Of a DNA stretch of 64,000 nucleotides, positions 1 through 11,884 are shown one piece after another; within the stretch, counting starts at the first letter, position 1, and each line of letters begins with the position of its first letter. The stretch spans positions 49,554,063-49,618,062 of the forward strand of contig CM057233.1 of the NCBI GenBank assembly GCA_029891385.1. The letters run 5' to 3'. A model generated the notes under the pieces. The model saw nothing but the letters and a program-made list of their open reading frames with translations, was not told the DNA's origin and did not search any database. This stretch comes from Erythroxylum novogranatense. Taxonomy: Eukaryota; Streptophyta; Magnoliopsida; Malpighiales; Erythroxylaceae. The translations under genes and the position numbers were made by a program.

Positions 1-699
1 TTTTCTCCATCAATTTTGTGGCTTCTCTTCTTCCTCTCTTCTTCCTGATTTTTGACCATCTTTCATACTTCTCTTTCACCTTGCTTTCTCTTCCATTATC
101 ACTAAAAACCCAAACCTTCTAACCCTCAAGATGATGATGATCGTGGGTTGTTGATAAATTAAGGAGTTTTGGTGTTCTTGAAGATTTTGAAAAATTAGAA
201 GCTAACCTAAGTAAGAATTTTGTCAAATATCATGGATTTGTAGTTAAATGAAGCATTTGTGATGTTATTTGAAATTAATTTCATGGAATTGTGGTTTGGG
301 TATATGGGTGTCGTGAATGGGGAAGGGTGTGTGAATTTCTTGCTTTTATTGATGATTAATGATGTAGAATGTGATATAGAGATGTTGTGGAAGTTAGAGT
401 TTGAATATAATGATGTTTAGATGAGTATAGAAAAGTATGATGAATGAGTGCATGTTGATGCTATGTTTTGGGTTAATGTTCAAGTATAGGTCTTGACTTA
501 GTTGTGGTTGATATATTGAGTGAATTGAGTAGTAATTGGTGAGGAAATGCAATGGAAGAGGTGGAAGAAGAGTTAGATGAAAAATCTTGAGAGTTTGAAA
601 AATCTGGAAATTTTACTTGAGTATGCTTCAATGGATTAGTTTTAACTTCTTCTATAGTTGTGCAATTGAGATGATTTTTAGTTTGAGTTAAACTAGAGG

Positions 700-1345
700 T
701 GTTTGGCTACATTTCTTGTGAAGACAACGACTTTTAATTTTGTCTTTAAGAGTCCCAAATCTTGACATGAATGTAGGAAAGTGAGTAGGGATGAATAGTA
801 GCATTAAAGTTGATTTTTTTAAGTTGAAAAGTTTGTGAATTTTTCTGGATTGATCTAGGAATATTTTGCTAAATTGGTCTTCATGAAAGTTGTATCTTTT
901 CTTGATAGCTTTCTATCGCCATAAAGTGTGATATTTTCGACATTGGAGTTGAAAGTTATGAGTAATTGAAATTTGGATATGGTTTAGGTGATGTATAACA
1001 GGGCAACCACAATAATGTGGAAATTTGACCTAGTTAGAGGTAGAATTTGCTTCTAAGTTCTTCGTGACAGTTGTAGCTTGTGTTTTTATCTTTCCATTGA
1101 TATAAATCATGCAATTTTTGGACAATGAAATAGGAAGTTATGATTTTTAGAAGTTGTGTTACTGTTTAGGATGAGATTTACAGGACATATACTTTGAAGT
1201 GAATTTTGACTCCTATAGAGGTTGAATTCGTCTTTGAGTCCCATGGAAATTGTAGAACTTTTTGTTATCTTTCCATTGATACCAAATTTGTAAAATTTGG
1301 AGTTCTGAGTGAAAAGTTATGCTTTTTGAAATTTCAGATGAGGAA
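700..1345 (+). repeat. Degenerate 180-bp tandem units (three) in LTR A
   Basis: Three diverged units share the anchor 'agttgta', then 'ctttccat/ctttctat', then '..ataaa..atg', then 'gaaagttatga'. The anchors fall at 890, 1070 and 1250, exactly 180 bp apart. The same unit is found in the neighbouring solo LTR. Confidence 0.7.
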
Positions 1346-1384
1346 GAGAAGAAAACAAGAAGAAAACAAAATGAAAAGAATTTG

Positions 1385-1560
1385 GGAAGCAGTGGCCTCG
1401 TGGCCGCAATGCGGCTCGAAAATGAGCCGCCTCCCAATCGCGAGCTGTTGCTATCTCGAGCGGCTCGTTTTCGAGCCCACTCGCGATCACGAGGTGGCTC
1501 GCTCGCCAACCGACTAGCGAGCCGTCGCTCATGCAGCGCGACTCGCCGGCTCACCTGTTC
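1385..1560. repeat. GC-rich cluster of short palindromes in LTR A
   Basis: An abrupt GC-rich island in AT-rich DNA, made of GGCTCG/CGAGCC and CGCGAG/CTCGCG words. Examples are GCGGCTC-N6-GAGCCGC near 1411-1430 and CGGCTCG-TTTT-CGAGCC near 1460. Overlapping ORFs on both strands arise from this symmetry and are not believed to be genes. Confidence 0.75.
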
Positions 1561-2789
1561 TCTCTTCATTCTTTTGCTTATAACTTTTTCGTCCGACCTC
1601 TGATTGACTTGATTTTTGAAGCGTTGGATTTCTAAGACATTCGTCTACCTCTGCATGAGAATTTGTAGATTTTGAGATTAAATTAAAAAATATGGATTGA
1701 ATCAAAGTGAGAAGATCGATTAAAAGAGTATGAGTTGGTTATTTTTCTGACCATACTGCAGTGTTTTGGCAATATCTTGACCTATAGAAATCCAAATTGA
1801 GTAATTTTGATGTCTATGAATTTCTAAAACATAGGGGGAACACTTTTATTGAAGAGAGGTTGACTAAGTTACCTCATTTTCACTTTCTCATTGATCGCGA
1901 ACAATAGACCCGAAAGTGTGTGTTTTGGAAAAACTGAAATAAGTATATGAGCAATAAATTGTAAGTTTAATGGTTTTAGTGAGGCTTAAACCTAAGAATA
2001 AATGAGTTTTGATATGAGAATGGTTTTGTGATGAAATTTATGGAATGATACCCGGGATTGTCACGAACATGCATTGTACACATTTCAATTCCTGCATGTG
2101 CATTATTATGCACTTCTGATTGTACAACTTGTGATATATGTGTATCTTAATTGTTATAGAGGCGCAACTGGAACGTCAACCCATAGACGTTGCCGAGACT
2201 TCCAGGCACTAGCTTCAGAAGCAGTTGGTGAGTAACCTAGATGGTTTCTCTCAATTATTGTTTGCTTATGATTATATATTGAATAATGATCGATTGTGAT
2301 TTGATTGCGAATTCCAGAAAAAAGGTCCGATGGCTATGTACTGGGGCGTTGCTGTTGGACCCTGAACTTTTCTTAAAAATTAGAATTATTAAATGAAATT
2401 AAATGAGAAATTGGTGGTGATTTATCCTTGTGCAAAGAAAAAGAAAAATGAGAGTTCATGAATTTGCATGATATACAAGATTAGTTAGTGAATGTAGTAA
2501 GTTGTGTTTAATGTTTTATTTGGGTAATGTTAATTGGAGCAATTGCAATGATATTTTGAGGTTAATGCATGAAATGAGTGTTTTGTGTATGTATGTGTTG
2601 TTGATATTTTTGAGCTTTAATAGAATTAATGTGAAAAGAATTGATTTTAGTTTTTGATGACTTTGAGATTTTGAGTAAATTTGTATGTGCTATGAAATTT
2701 ATAGTAAATGAGTTGATTTGAATGGATTTGAAAAGCACGAAATCAATAGTGAGAGTATGAAATTTTGGAGAATAGGAGGTCTGAAATTT

Positions 2790-3725
2790 TTAAGATGAAT
2801 AGTAACAGTGTGAGTGTTTGATCTGAAAATTTTGTGAAATTTTTTGGGTTGATTTAGGTAGATTTTGATAAAATGATCTCCATGAAAGTTGTAACTTTTT
2901 TTTATAGCTTTCTATCGCTATAAATTATGATAATTTTCGACATTGGAATTGAAAGTTTTGATTAATTGAAATTTGGATTTGCTTAGGTGATTTTTTTTAA
3001 CAAGGTAGCCACAAATATGTGGAGATTTGACCTAGTTAGAGGTAGATTTTGCTTTTCAGTTCTTCATAAAAGTTGTAGTTCTTCTTTATAGCTTTCTATC
3101 GTATAAACTATGACATTTTTTAATATCGGGATTGAAAGTTATGATCTTTTGAATGTTTGGATGTTGTTTCAAAGATTATTTTGCTTTGTTTTTGAAAATG
3201 TCCATAAGGGTAGATTTTGTGGATGTTGTGCTTTGAGGCAAATTCTGGACAAATATAGTTTGAATTGGATCAAGTAGCCTGATTGAAAGTTATAGAGGAA
3301 TTTCATAGCTTTTCAATGATGTATAATATGCCATTTTTGGATGTGGGAAGTGAAAGATATGAATTGTTGAAGTTTGGATGTGATTTAGGGTGAATTTATG
3401 GGGCAGAAACTTTGAAGTAAAATTTGATCTAGTTAGAAGTTGAAATTACTTTTAAGTCCTTATTGAAAGTTGTAGATTGTGTTTTTATCTTTCCATTGAT
3501 ATAAAGTATGAAATTTTTGCAAAATGGAATAGAAAGTTATGATTTTTAGAAGTTGTCTTGCTGTTTAGGGTGACATTTATTGGACAATCTTTTTGAAGTG
3601 AATTTTGACCCCTATAGAAGCCAAATTTGTTTTTGAGTTCTTCATATAAATTGTAGAGCTTTCTTTTCTCTTTCCATGGATATCAAATTTGAAAAATTTG
3701 GAGTTCTGATGAAATTGAGTTTCAA
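2790..3725 (+). repeat. Degenerate 180-bp tandem units (five) in the solo LTR
   Basis: Anchors 'gttgta/gttata/attgta' fall at 2889, 3072, 3289, 3470 and 3650, giving spacings of 183, 217, 181 and 180 bp. Each unit carries the ctttctat/ctttccat and gaaagttatga words, as in LTR A. Confidence 0.7.
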
Positions 3726-4204
3726 TTCAGTCTCTAAGAGTATCAATGTTTGGATGGAAATCAATCGTAGGAAAATATTTTAGTCTAAGAATAATCTGGA
3801 AATGTTTGGTGTATAACTTTTGGACTGTTGAATCAAATTGAATGATGTTGGTGTCATTATAAAATTGAGACAATGAAAAACAATTCTCTAGAAGGAAGTG
3901 TGAGCAAATTCCTTCAATTTGATGATTATAAAAATTTCTTAAGTTAAGCACGACTTAATGAAATTTGAGGCCTTTTTATATTATATGATTTTGAGGAATT
4001 AATTAACATGTTAATGTGAGTAATTAGCATGTTAATGTAAGTAAGATCATATGATATGGATTAAATTGAATTAAAGAGTTAAGAATGCATGAGGGGCAAA
4101 ATTGAATGATCACTTAAGCATTAAGGTTTCAAGGCTTTTATGTAAGGGTAAAGTGGCCATTGTTCTTTCATTAATGGCATTTTTGTAATTAAAGGATGGT
4201 CTTG

Positions 4205-4315
4205 CTTCTATAAGGAAGGCAGTGCACGAAATTGAGAGAAAGAAAAGAACAAAAGAAAAGAAAAGAAAGAAGAGAAGAGTGTGTTCGGTGGTGGAAGGAG
4301 AGAAAGAAAAAAAAG
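4205..4315 (+). promoter_or_regulatory. Possible LTR core promoter of the solo LTR
   Basis: A TCTATAAGG box (TATAAG at 4209-4214) is followed by a purine-rich leader (4230-4310). This is the usual layout of a plant LTR promoter. It is inferred from position and composition only. Confidence 0.4.
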
Positions 4316-6156
4316 GTTAGGGTTTGATTTTTCTTGGATTACAAGAAGGATTTTTAAGTTGATTCAAGAGGGAAAAAGAAAAAGGAGCATGAGAGCTTCC
4401 ATTTGAGCTAAGAAATTTCTCTTTTGGTGAACGATTAAGGTAAGAATAAGTTTGTGATTTGTTGGATTTATGAAAAGATTTTAGCTTAGATAGTTTAAGA
4501 GAAGTATGGGTTTAAGTTTTCTAAGATGAATTTTGGTGATTATATGTTATGAATTGCTCAATTTTGGAATTCCTATTGATTTGAGATTTTGTCTTAAATG
4601 AAGGAAATTAAGAGAGGCAATGGGAGTAAGGAAAGAGGAGTGTGAACAAGTTTCAAGCATGGAAATAAGGTGGGTACCATGTTTATAATTTGAATAATGA
4701 GCCACTAATATGTTTTCGAAAAATCAAGAAGATAAAATGTTTTCGAATTCATTATTTTTCGAATGATTTGATAAATTGCTATAATGATTAAATTCATTGT
4801 TTTTGAATGATTTGATAAATGTCTACAATTGCTGCATTACTTGTTTTTGAATGATTGGGATTTTGCTATGTGAATTTGATTGAAATTGTGAAATTGTGAA
4901 TGGAAATATGTTTGAAATATGACATGCGTATGAAAACTAAGCTTTTGAAATGTGCCTCTGGGCAATCCGATTTCAATTGTGAAAATATGTTATGTGGGTT
5001 TGGTTAGGTCCCATAAGATATCAAGTGCACTTGTCAAAAAGGCTTCTCCCGCCTACCCGTTAGTGGCATTGGAGCTCATTTGAGGACTATCATAATTTCA
5101 CGGCTACACAGGACCGCTATGCAGAAATGTGTAGTATGTTTTGTTTCTAGACCAACCCAAACTATTCTGATGTGCTTATGTGCTCATGTGTGTTTATAAG
5201 TTTGATGCATACATGTTTTGAAATTGCTCATGAATTATTTGATAAGTTGAGAATTTTTTAGAAATAAGTATTTAATGATTTCTACTGTGAAATTACTATG
5301 AAATGACAATGAGTTTTGAAAATAGTTTTTTCTTTTTTTTTTTCTTTTTTTCCTGTTATAAGCATGTTACCCACGGGCTGTAAAGCTCACCCCCCCTTTC
5401 ATTCCCATCTCCAGATAACGAGAAGGAGATCGGATGAAAGAAAGTCAAGACATCCGTTTGTTTATGTATATGATGTGTTTTTAAGTTAAATTGTTATAAG
5501 AATAAGATCTGAGACATATGTTAAGAATTTTGGAGTTTTTGTATCTTTTGTATTTGGACTTTTGATATTTGTGATGTAACATGGCTTGGAATGCCATTAA
5601 AGTTTGTAAGCATTTATTTTAGGAAGTTAATGAGATATGGATTTGAAAGATAAATTTGTATATGAGATATGGATTTGTGTATGGTTTTGAAATATGAACT
5701 TGTGTATGGATATGTCATATGAATTTGTATATGGATGAGATGAGTTGAATTCGAATGTAAGGTATCGGAAGAAGTTTTCCATTTAAGTTGTTGAGTTTTG
5801 TATATAAATTGTGGGTATATATACATGTGTGGGAGATTTTTATGGAAAAAGAAAGATAAGTGTTTTTTTTAAGATGAGATATAAGATATGATTGAATTGG
5901 AGGAATCATATAAATTGAGGCTTGAGTGGGATTGATAAAGTCCATTTGGCAATTGAATTTGCTTTGAATGAGGGTGGATGAATCTCACATTTGAAATTGA
6001 AATTGCTTTGAATGATATTGAAAAAAAAAAACCGATTTGGATTAGTTTAGACTAAGTGTGTCTTTACAGTTTCCATGTTTTTCTAAAGTATGCGTTTTCG
6101 GATGTCGAAGTTAAGAGTTTTGTCCTTAAGCGTTTTGTTTTCTTTGGTTCCTTAAG

Positions 6157-6240
6157 CTTTCGATTCCTTTGGTTTTCGCACGGGCTTTCGATTCCTTTGG
6201 TTTTCGCACGGGCTTTCGATTCCTTTCGTTTTCGATCCGA
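6157..6240. repeat. 28-bp tandem repeat, three copies
   Basis: Units beginning ctttcgattcctttggtttt start at 6157, 6185 and 6213. The third copy is diverged (tttcgtttt). Confidence 0.8.
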
Positions 6241-7972
6241 ATTTGGCCCACTTTCGGTTTTTGATTTCTTTCGTTTTCTTCCTCACGCACTTTATTTGAT
6301 TCCCCTTTTGATTTCTTTCATTTTTGCCCAATTTGTTTTTCAATTTATGATTCCGAGGTTGGGTTCCAGAAATGGGTCTCAACAGTTGCGATAATGAAGT
6401 GCTACTTGAATGTGAATATGAGACCTATGTGCTTATAATGTGATTGATTGTGGCATATGCATTTCATTCATGAATGCATAATCAGATAATGACAGTTGTG
6501 ACTAGAGTAGCCACCGATTAGAGCTTAAAGCGCAACGAGTGAATGAGCCTCGAGTTCAACAGTGAATTAGAGCCTTAGGCTCAATGTTTAATGAGCCCTG
6601 TATGGGACAGTTCAGGCACTCGGTCACAACAACGTAATAATTAAAAAAGTGTCTCATGAGCATTTCATATGCATCTTGTTAAATGTGTTTGATTGAGTGA
6701 AAAGCAAAATTCCTTATGCTTAAGTGAGTGTGCTACTTATGATAAATGTGAAATTGTGACATAATTTGTGATATGAATTGATGTGTTGCATGAATTGAGT
6801 AAACCATCGATTATGGTTACCTCATTGAGTTCGAAAAACTCACCAAAATTGCAACGTTATCTTTTCAGGTCCGAGAGTAGACTCCTAGCTACAGAGAGGC
6901 TTCCCCAACTGTGTAGATTGTGTCTGACAAGGGAAGTCATGACTCAAAGGTCGGTCAGCTGGAACTTTTGGATGGCTTAGATAGATTTGATACTTTTTCC
7001 TCTTTCATGTAGTATTTTTGTACTAGTTTTTTGATTGATGTACAGAGAGTAAGGGATGAAAAAAAATTGTAGACTTTTGATTTTGATGAAATGAAATGAG
7101 GAAAAAGTTGGTTAAAAAAATATTGTGATTTTTTATTGATGCTTTGTTGGTAAATTATGATGCCATGTGAGAAGTGAATGTAGTGATCGAACATAGCTCG
7201 CCCTTATCGTAGGATATGTACCGGAATGACTTCCGAGCGTCCCGGTATGTACCCTGCGGTAAGGGGGCGCTACAGCAAGAGTTCAAGAAAGTTTATATAG
7301 GAAAATATATACTCTATTCTGGTTTAGAGAAATATGAATACATTATTTTTACTATTTATGAGTGAATTTGTGGAATGTTTTTAGAGATGGATTTAAATGA
7401 GTTTTAATGATATGAAGTGAAGTTTTGGTGAGGTAATGATATAGAGTTGATTAAATGATAAATTTATGAGGAAATAAATGTGTAGAAAAGTGGGGAATGC
7501 ATCAGATAAAAGTAGGAGGAGAAACAAAATTCATAAATTGGAATTTCCAAGTATAAGAATCAGATTTTTATGTTAAGCGTGAATCTTGAATTTTGGAATT
7601 GTTGTGTATTGATGAGCTAAAATGAAGTTAGAAGAGTTGGTTTAAGTGTCTTTAGTGTTAATTGAAGAAGTTTGAAGTGAGAATAAAATATGGAAAATTA
7701 CAGTATAGAGAGGAAGTGAATCTGAAGTTTCGGATTTTTGGTGTTTGAATGATAAACTTAAAATTGATTTGTTTAGAGTTTGTATTGGATATAGAACTAC
7801 AAAAGAGATGATTTAGAAGTGATTAATTTGAAACAAATGAAAAAAATGGAAGGAGAAGATGAAGAAGTTGTTCGGTGAAGAAGAGAAGGAAGTGCAATCA
7901 TGCTGACGTCGCTAAAAAAATCAAACACGACCACGACTAGGTTTAAAGAAGCACTATCGTGACTTCATATGA

Positions 7973-9806
7973 TGTTAGAGTAGTGCCCTAAAGGCAATCC
8001 CCTTTAGCGCTTTTTGTTCACAGTCATGTACAGACTTTATGAATAAATAAAGAAAGGCATGTTTCATTTATTTGATGTTCTTTATGAATTGATATTGATC
8101 TTTAATCAAATTAATGAAGTCCATGATATATGACATAGCATGAAGGAAATTATGATGTGATCATAATCCTGAGATTCCTATCATGTGCAATTATGTCAGT
8201 ATCTAAATTTTCCTTAGTCATAGGATTAATGAGACTGGACATCATTAATCCGGACAGACTAGCATATGTCATACTCCTTGATTGGATCAAGCAGTAGATC
8301 TCAGAAACTGTAAATATGAGATATTTAGAGTTGACATATGGATGCTTACTAGTGGTAGTAAGTTCATTGGATGACTTGCCATGAGATCATCACATGGATT
8401 TAATGTCAGTGATAATCTCATCATAGCAATGGTGCAAGTATCCTTAGACTTGAGGTACTCAAGGATATCTTGAATCTTGATCCTCGCATTTGACTCCATT
8501 CCTTGTGACCTTCCGGAGGTTACTCATAGGATGGTGCTTGGGTACAGTTTGAGGTATTCAAGGTAATTGAGTAGTCAATAAAGGATTCATCACTTCGTGA
8601 GAATGAAGAGATACCACAACCTCTTGTCGGGATCATTACTTTAAGTCTCGGCGGAGCATGATTATGTCATGAAGAGTGTCTTCATGGACATATAAAGTAA
8701 TGAGTCCTCCGACAGAACCGATTTCACTTAGGCTAGACTCGATCCGGTAAGAGTTGACATATTGGCCATACTCATAACCAAGTGGGGTATAGGATGATGA
8801 AAGGACGAATTGAACAAGAATTGTCATGGAAGGGTTCGTGATCCGTTCGTGATGAATTCATCAAACCGATTACTTTCCGGTCAATTGGGGGTCATGATGT
8901 GTTGCTAGATACCGCTCATGACTTGCTCAGATTAATTGTTAATCTAAGTGGCCAAAATAACCGGGAACCTAAAGGGTCACACGCATAAGAGTGACTCAGA
9001 GAATCTGTAAAATAGTAATTGGACAGAGTTCTAATTATGGAGAGCATTCGGATTAAATGGATCCCGATGGGATTGGGATATGTCCCGATGAGATCGTGAC
9101 ATCAATATTGCTAAGAAAGGTTTAGAGTTGTTTTCAAAGATCGGGGCCCTATAGGCCGTGGGACCGACCCAGTTGGATCGGACCTTAGCAATTATATTCT
9201 AATTAATTAATTAAGTAATTAATTAATTAATTATTATATATATAGCCACCTTGCACGTTGGTTTTGGGAGAAGGTAAGAGATAATGGTTTGAAAAGTCAA
9301 ACCTTATACTTTAATCATTAATTAAATGAAAGGCCATTAAGTCACCATTTGTCCTAAGCTTATGGAAGTATTTTTAAAAGGTTAAAAAATACTTATAAGG
9401 TGGCTTAGTGGTGATGGTCGTAGATGATACCCTTTAGGGTTTGAAGAAAGAGTTTCCTTAAGTTGTAAGGAAAGTTTGAAAGGTGATTTTTCAAGTCTTC
9501 TTTCTTCATCATCATCGTTACTTCTCTTCTCCAAGGCAAGGGCCAACGTGAATCTCAAGCTCTTCAGGACAGAGGTAAGCTCTAGCAGGCTTTATTCTGT
9601 TCTAGCTATTCCCGGGTCAAAGGTGTTTGATCCGGTTAGGTTTTCTGATCTCTGCGTGGATACCTTTAGAGATAGTCTCTATTGGCTATTCAGGTTTGAG
9701 TTTTCATACCGACACCGGGATCCTGGGTTTAGGGAACGTCCCGGGAATAATATTTTTTTGTTTCCGCTGCTGGAACATGTGATGTTCCTCCCGGGATTTT
9801 CCTACA
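7973..9806 (+). repeat. 5' LTR of Angela-like copy 1
   Basis: 1834 bp, TG..CA. U3 carries a run of aattaatt and a tatatatata TATA region at 9233-9244. The likely transcript start lies shortly after. The 3' LTR shows many small differences. ORFs inside it, for example 9476-9970, run across the LTR end into the leader and are not genes. Confidence 0.95.
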
Positions 9807-9807
9807 G

Positions 9808-9819
9808 TGGTATCAAAGC
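9808..9819 (+). other. Primer-binding site, initiator tRNA-Met
   Basis: TGGTATCAAAGC begins one base after the LTR end. It matches the complement of the plant initiator-Met tRNA 3' end with one difference from the usual TGGTATCAGAGC. Confidence 0.9.
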
Positions 9820-10930
9820 GTGTGGTGTCGTGTATGAACCTTTAACTGAAGCTAGATCACAAACCCTAATTGCTTGTGATGTTGTAGCATGCATTCTGTT
9901 CAGATTTCGAATTGCTATAGAGATAGGGTTTTCAAAATTTTTCTGCCCAGGATTGTTCATAACATGTTAGAGAATATGTCTATGAAATTTGAGAATTTAT
10001 CGATTTGATTTGATATATTTTTGCTAATTATTTCCCTAAGCTCACAGATGCTGTTTTGTGAAACACTCTGTGGACAGGCAGTAGTATAAAATCGAGAATA
10101 AATTCTAGAAAAATCGTTTTCTGGATTTTCCTTCATCTACATGTCTCTAAGATGTTGGTGAATGTCTGTGAGCATGGAAATTGGATTTAAAGGTGATTGG
10201 ATATTTATTCACGAATTTATTCTATACTGTTGGGAATTGCTGTGCTGATGAACACAGATTTTGAATCGGTTTTGCTATTTTGGTTGACTGAGTTTTTGAT
10301 GGCCTAAAATCCTGAGCAAATTCAGGTAGCATGGTCAGAACATGTAATAACCTATGTAATTTGCTCATGATTTATTGAAATTGTTTCATTGATCATTTCA
10401 AGCAATGTACATAACTGGACAGTTTTGGTGAGAATTGTTGGGACTGTTTTGCTTGGCTTGATTGAGTTTGCTTTTTCAATTCCAATGCCTTGCAGCATTT
10501 TTAATGTGATTAAAAATGTGTTATCTTGATGTAGTATAATTTCCAAATTGAATTGCTTGAATTTGCTTTTCCAATAATTTTTGAATGCCGAATTGGTCAC
10601 ATTTGTGTCTCGTTAGTATATTTCATTTTCTTGCTTGTTTTGGCCGTCACAATTTTTGTGACAAGTGCCGGAGTAGTTTTGAGAGTGTATACACTAGCTT
10701 GAGATGCTTAGGGTGAGAATTTGGGTGTTCCTAAATTATTTGGATATTTATGAGTTTTGACTCATTTCAAGCTTTTCATATAGTTTGACTATTTAAGGCA
10801 TTCATGGATCAATGAAGTGTTCATTGAGGCATCAATTTACAGATATTACCCTAGGTATGATGGTGTTAAGAATTGGAATTGCATTGATTGAGGAATTAGC
10901 CGATTAGAAAAATAGCAAATTTTGATGGAT

Positions 10931-11109
10931 AAGTCGACTTGTGCTGTACATAAGGTGACTTGTTCAAGGTCTGTGCATAAGGCGACTTGTAGTAGTATAC
11001 AAGGCGACTTGTGCAGGGACAGCAGCATAAGGCGACTTGTAGCATCATATAAGTCGACTTGTGTGTGGGCAGGAGCATAAGGCGACTTGCATTCGTTGTA
11101 AGTCGACAT
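10931..11109. repeat. Paired AAGTCGACTT-type palindromes in the Angela leader
   Basis: Eight motifs of the form AAG(T/G)(C/T)GACTT start at 10931, 10952, 10979, 11001, 11029, 11051, 11079 and 11100. They form four pairs with internal spacing 21, 22, 22 and 21 bp. The pairs repeat about every 50 bp. Several are the AAGGCGACTT variant. Confidence 0.9.
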
Positions 11110-11299
11110 GTGGCATGCTCAGGTTGGATGATGGATGATTATAAGGATTGATTCAATTGGATTGATGAAACCTAAATCATTCCATATAGTCCTAGTGACT
11201 ATGATCCTTCAGCTTGGAGTCTAGAGTTTCTATATCCCTCTTTGGTATATGAAAACTAACGCCTTCCATTAATATGGTAAGAACCAGAGTTCTTATAGG

Positions 11300-11710
11300 G
11301 ATGGGTTATTGGGTAAACCCAAGCTCACTCTATACGGATATGTTCGAACCATGAAAATATGATTTTCTAATTAATGGGTTGGTTCTCACTGGAAGCGTTG
11401 GTTTGTTGAGTAAACTCAAGGTCAACGTGGACAGAGGTGAAATTGGGTAGCATACATCGGATGTATGCGCATCAAAGAGTTGATACCCAATGTAAGTGCA
11501 TACATCAACAAGTTGATAGCACTGATCGATAGTTGTGTCTAAGATGTAATTGGTATATCTGATACCTCCCGAGACATAAGGTGGCTTGTTGGGTAAACCC
11601 AAGGTCATTCTCAATGTCGGTTATCGATGATGTAATTGGTATGTTCGATACCTACCGATTGACCTAAGTTGTGGCTTGTTGGGTAAACCCAAGGTCATTC
11701 TTAGCAATAT
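11300..11710. repeat. Hairpin-forming repeats in the Angela leader
   Basis: TTGGGTAAACCCAA or close variants (TTGGGT-AA-ACCCAA inverted repeat) occur near 11309, 11404, 11589 and 11679. CATACATC-G-GATGTATG lies near 11450. The last two hairpins sit in a roughly 85-90 bp tandem duplication that also repeats gatgtaattggtat. Confidence 0.8.
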
Positions 11711-11884
11711 CGGATATCAACCCACTAGGACATTATGTCACTTTGTTTCTTTGGATTCGTAATGAGGGTTATGGATTCTATGAAACTAGTGGGAGCTCTT
11801 TTTGCATATCATTCAAGTCCTTATGATTATGCAGCTATTCCTATTCTAACATTCTTCCTCTCTATCCGTGTAGGTTATTTGAAA

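Larger units (their letters stand above)
2353..6384 (+). mobile_element. Solo LTR, 4.0 kb, TSD gttgc
   Basis: The segment starts TGTTGGACCC and ends GGGTCTCAACA, so its ends are TG..CA and inversely complementary. It is flanked by a perfect 5-bp duplication, gttgc (2348-2352 and 6385-6389). LTR B continues without it at the equivalent place. The start sequence is not repeated inside, so it is one LTR rather than a full element. It contains 180-bp repeat units, a TATA-like site near 4209, a purine-rich stretch, and the block 'cccacgggctgtaaagctcacc' near 5370 that is seen in plant gypsy LTRs. The ORF at 6056-6394 crosses the LTR end and is not considered real. Confidence 0.85.
1..7274 (+). mobile_element. 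LTR A: gypsy-type LTR, 3' part, interrupted by a solo LTR
   Basis: Non-coding LTR sequence, not a gene. The right end GGGGGCGCTACA at 7274 is typical of chromovirus LTR ends. The blocks at 2010-2350 and 6390-6970 align by eye, in order, with 18410-18905 and 28137-28760 of LTR B. Shared landmarks are 'gttgccgagacttc' near 2190 and 'aaaggtcggtcagctgg' near 6945. The plus orientation is inferred from that order and from the 'ctcacc..tttcaggt' block near 6840, which lies near the 3' end of such LTRs. The left end lies outside the window. The next bases, gcaag (7275-7279), are not a primer-binding site, so this may be a solo LTR with TSD gcaag. Positions 2353-6384 are a later insertion. Short ORFs here are not coding. 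Confidence 0.6.
9820..11884 (+). other. Long untranslated leader of Angela-like copy 1
   Basis: About 2.1 kb lies between the primer site and gag with no credible ORF. It holds the palindrome-pair cluster (10931-11109) and the hairpin repeats (11300-11710) listed separately. The second copy has the same leader. Confidence 0.8.

Noticed and set aside
1213..1603. Overlapping ORFs on both strands with Arg/Ala-rich products
   Set aside because: They arise from the GC-rich palindrome island and have no domain or gene context.
6056..6394. 112-codon Phe-rich ORF
   Set aside because: It consists largely of the 28-bp tandem repeat and runs across the solo LTR end.
8287..8499. Recurring 70-codon minus-strand ORF (also at 41037 and 48840)
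   Set aside because: It recurs because it lies in the Angela LTR, is antisense to the element and shows no protein-level conservation beyond the DNA copy.
9476..9970. 164-codon ORF
   Set aside because: It crosses the LTR end and the primer site of the Angela-like element; partial versions occur at 17422 and 42233. It is LTR sequence.
10931..11109. CRISPR-like array of short repeats
   Set aside because: Repeats are 10-bp palindromes with 9-40 bp variable gaps in a plant retroelement; there are no repeat-spacer units of CRISPR size and no cas genes.
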